Below are positions 62,270 to 64,000 of a DNA stretch of 64,000 nt, one piece after another; the first letter of the stretch is position 1, and every line of letters begins with the position of its first letter. The stretch is taken from positions 124,001-188,000 of the forward strand of contig JAVVSR010000001.1 in the NCBI GenBank assembly GCA_036654095.1, given 5' to 3'. This DNA is from JAVVSR01 sp036654095. GTDB lineage: Bacteria; Bacillota; Clostridia; Christensenellales; CAG-917. The notes beneath the pieces were generated by a model. It saw only the letters and a program-made list of their open reading frames with translations. It had not been told where the DNA came from and ran no database searches. Position numbers and translations under genes: made by a program.

Positions 62270-64000
62270 GTGTCAGTAAACTTTGTAAATAGATGTGAAT
62301 TTGACAATAAAATAGTGGCGGATATCGCTGATAAAATCAGCGTTCCATTGGACATTGCCAAATTACTTGTTATGCGCGGAGTTACAGATGTTAAATCGGC
62401 AAATGAATTTTTAAATCCGTCAAAGGATAATATGTCAAATCCATTTGATATTGCTGGCATGCGCGAAGCTAAGGAACGTATTGAAAAAGCCATTAAATAT
62501 GACGAAAAAGTTGTCATTTATGGCGATTATGATTGTGATGGCATTTGCGCAATATCTATTTTGTATTCATATCTTAAAAAATATATTTCTCGTTTAAATT
62601 ATTTTGTTCCAAATAGAAAGGGCGAAGGTTACGGCCTACACAATATTGTTATTGATGACCTAGCAGATATTTACAGTCCCGACCTATTAATTACAGTTGA
62701 CTGTGGCATTACGTCGTTTTCGGAAGTTGAATATATTAAAAAATTAGGTATTGATGTTATTGTAACCGACCATCACGAACCTCAATTAGATATTCCAAAC
62801 TGCATTGTAGTAAATCCTAAAGTGCAAAAAATCGGGTTCTATGATTTTTGTGGAGCAGGTGTTGTATTTAAATTAGTTGAAGCGTTATCGGGTCGCGAAA
62901 ATGCTTTGCAATACATTGAAATTGTCGCGTTGGCTACCATTGCCGATATTGTGCCGCTTTTGGGTGAAAATCGTATTATTGCAAAATTGGGGCTTGATAA
63001 AGTAAATACATCGCCGTCGGTGTCAATTAAGATATTAAGAAAGCGTATTAATGTTGAATGTTTTACCGCGTACGATATTATGTTTAAGGTAGCGCCACGT
63101 TTGAACGCAGCAGGGAGAATGGGCGATGCAACTCGCACAGTGGATTTGTTTATTAGCGACGATGAAAAACTAATTAATTCGATTTTAGATGATATTGAAA
63201 TTGACAATCAAAATCGAAAAAAACTTTCAGAAGACACCTTAAATCATATATTAAAAAAACTTAAAAACTATGACCTAGCTCAAAATAAAATTATTATTAT
63301 GTACGATAAAAATTGGGATACGGGTATTTTAGGCATTGTTGCATCGCGAATTGCCGAAATGTTTTATCGTCCTGTTGTGTTATTTAATGAAAATAATGGC
63401 GTACTAAGAGGTTCTGCTCGTAGTATTCGCGGAATAAATATTTTTGATTGTTTAAGCAATTCGTCTAAATTTTTTGATGGTTTTGGCGGTCACTCGTCGG
63501 CAGCTGGTATTACAATGAAAACCGAAAATTTTGATGCTTTTGTGCAAAGCGTAAACGAGTATGTTTTAGATAAGTTTTCAAATGAATTGTTTTATCCAAA
63601 TGTCTATTTCGATTTGATTTTAAACGAAAATAATTGTACTTTAGATTTTGTTAAGTTGTTGGATAAATTTGAACCGACTGGTTATTTAAATCCTCAGCCC
63701 ACATTTTTATGCAAAAATAAAGGGTATGTTTTTGCTCAAATTGGCAAAACAAATCATATTAAATATAAATGTGGTGACCTTGAATTTTTAGGGTTTAATA
63801 TGTTAGCTATAATTGATAGTGTTAATTCGTTATGTAGTTTTACCGTTACTATGAGCGCAAAAACTTATATGAACCGCGCGTTTATACAAGGTATTATGCA
63901 TTATGTTAGTATAAATGAAGTTAAAAATGTTGATGATGAATTAATTTGCACTAAATATATTGAACAAAGTTTAATTGAAAAATGTGAGCTTTCTAGGGAA
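62270..64000 (+). CDS. recJ: Single-stranded-DNA exonuclease RecJ (5' part, runs off the window)
   Basis: A 5'-to-3' ssDNA exonuclease of the DHH family. At least 577 codons are open to the window end. Motif I is GDYDCDGIC (about 85-93), motif II VDCGITS, motif III TDHHEP, and the DHHA1 part has RLNAAGRMG (about 280-288) and GFGGHSSAAG (about 405-414). The GTG start 62270 follows AGGTG. The 3' end is outside the window. Confidence 0.93.
   Translation, partial: MSVNFVNRCEFDNKIVADIADKISVPLDIAKLLVMRGVTDVKSANEFLNPSKDNMSNPFDIAGMREAKERIEKAIKYDEKVVIYGDYDCDGICAISILYSYLKKYISRLNYFVPNRKGEGYGLHNIVIDDLADIYSPDLLITVDCGITSFSEVEYIKKLGIDVIVTDHHEPQLDIPNCIVVNPKVQKIGFYDFCGAGVVFKLVEALSGRENALQYIEIVALATIADIVPLLGENRIIAKLGLDKVNTSPSVSIKILRKRINVECFTAYDIMFKVAPRLNAAGRMGDATRTVDLFISDDEKLINSILDDIEIDNQNRKKLSEDTLNHILKKLKNYDLAQNKIIIMYDKNWDTGILGIVASRIAEMFYRPVVLFNENNGVLRGSARSIRGINIFDCLSNSSKFFDGFGGHSSAAGITMKTENFDAFVQSVNEYVLDKFSNELFYPNVYFDLILNENNCTLDFVKLLDKFEPTGYLNPQPTFLCKNKGYVFAQIGKTNHIKYKCGDLEFLGFNMLAIIDSVNSLCSFTVTMSAKTYMNRAFIQGIMHYVSINEVKNVDDELICTKYIEQSLIEKCELSRE

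Overview
The window is a piece of an AT-rich, low-GC Gram-positive genome, most likely an anaerobic, spore-forming member of the Clostridia (Bacillota). Four things point there. A SpoVM-like peptide gene lies beside rpmB, yloU, yloV and recG, as in Bacillus/Clostridium. A ctsR-mcsA-mcsB-clpC operon carries a CtsR operator. A six-cysteine SCIFF peptide gene lies next to its radical SAM maturase. Anaerobic genes are also present: an aldehyde:ferredoxin oxidoreductase, a rubredoxin fusion and a TM1266-type regulator. A 100-base run of N at 24591-24690, abutting a CAAAC microsatellite, shows that this is a draft or metagenome scaffold. The species cannot be named from the sequence.

Layout. 0.1-4.8 kb: spoVM, rpmB (minus strand), yloU/asp23, fakA-like yloV and recG. 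5.4-17.9 kb: an accessory-looking envelope block with an ABC-2 exporter (ATPase and permease), a 1031-residue Ig-like/beta-helix surface protein and a lipoprotein of about 2090 residues built of InlB-type and MBG-type repeats. This block is full of tandem and dispersed repeats. 18.0-18.6 kb: tRNA-Leu, tRNA-Cys and tRNA-Gly on the minus strand plus a duplicated tRNA fragment. 18.9-24.6 kb: a candidate small RNA or attenuator, a trpB without trpA, an aldo/keto reductase, a tungsten-type aldehyde oxidoreductase and a HAD phosphatase. 25.0-34.1 kb: an M3 oligopeptidase, a heterodimeric ABC exporter, glutamate dehydrogenase, citrate synthase and an unknown membrane protein. 34.4-36.9 kb: a flavin/rubredoxin protein, ApbE, a NusG-domain-II protein and a Gx transporter protein, in one overlapping operon. 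37.0-44.0 kb: dinB (minus), the ctsR-mcsA-mcsB-clpC stress operon and hpf (minus). 44.2-49.3 kb: a sugar-phosphate isomerase-like protein, pgi, an HD nucleotidase, a catalytically degenerate ABC ATPase and malic enzyme. 49.3-52.4 kb: a second candidate small RNA or leader, a TM1266-type regulator and an SsuABC-type importer. 52.5-64.0 kb: the conserved string ruvCAB-queA-tgt-yajC-(TIGR04086)-scfA-scfB-secD-secF-recJ; recJ runs off the end.

How the genes work together. Glutamate dehydrogenase, citrate synthase and malic enzyme suggest amino-acid and C4-acid metabolism feeding a partial TCA route; AOR and the rubredoxin protein suggest ferredoxin/rubredoxin redox chemistry. ApbE with the NusG-II and Gx proteins suggests a covalent-flavin module outside the membrane. 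The envelope block looks like a dedicated exporter with two very large surface proteins. Housekeeping genes are in familiar clostridial order. The unusual material lies in the repeats, the long-tailed SpoVM, the unexplained structured leaders and the ABC ATPase that has lost most of its catalytic residues.
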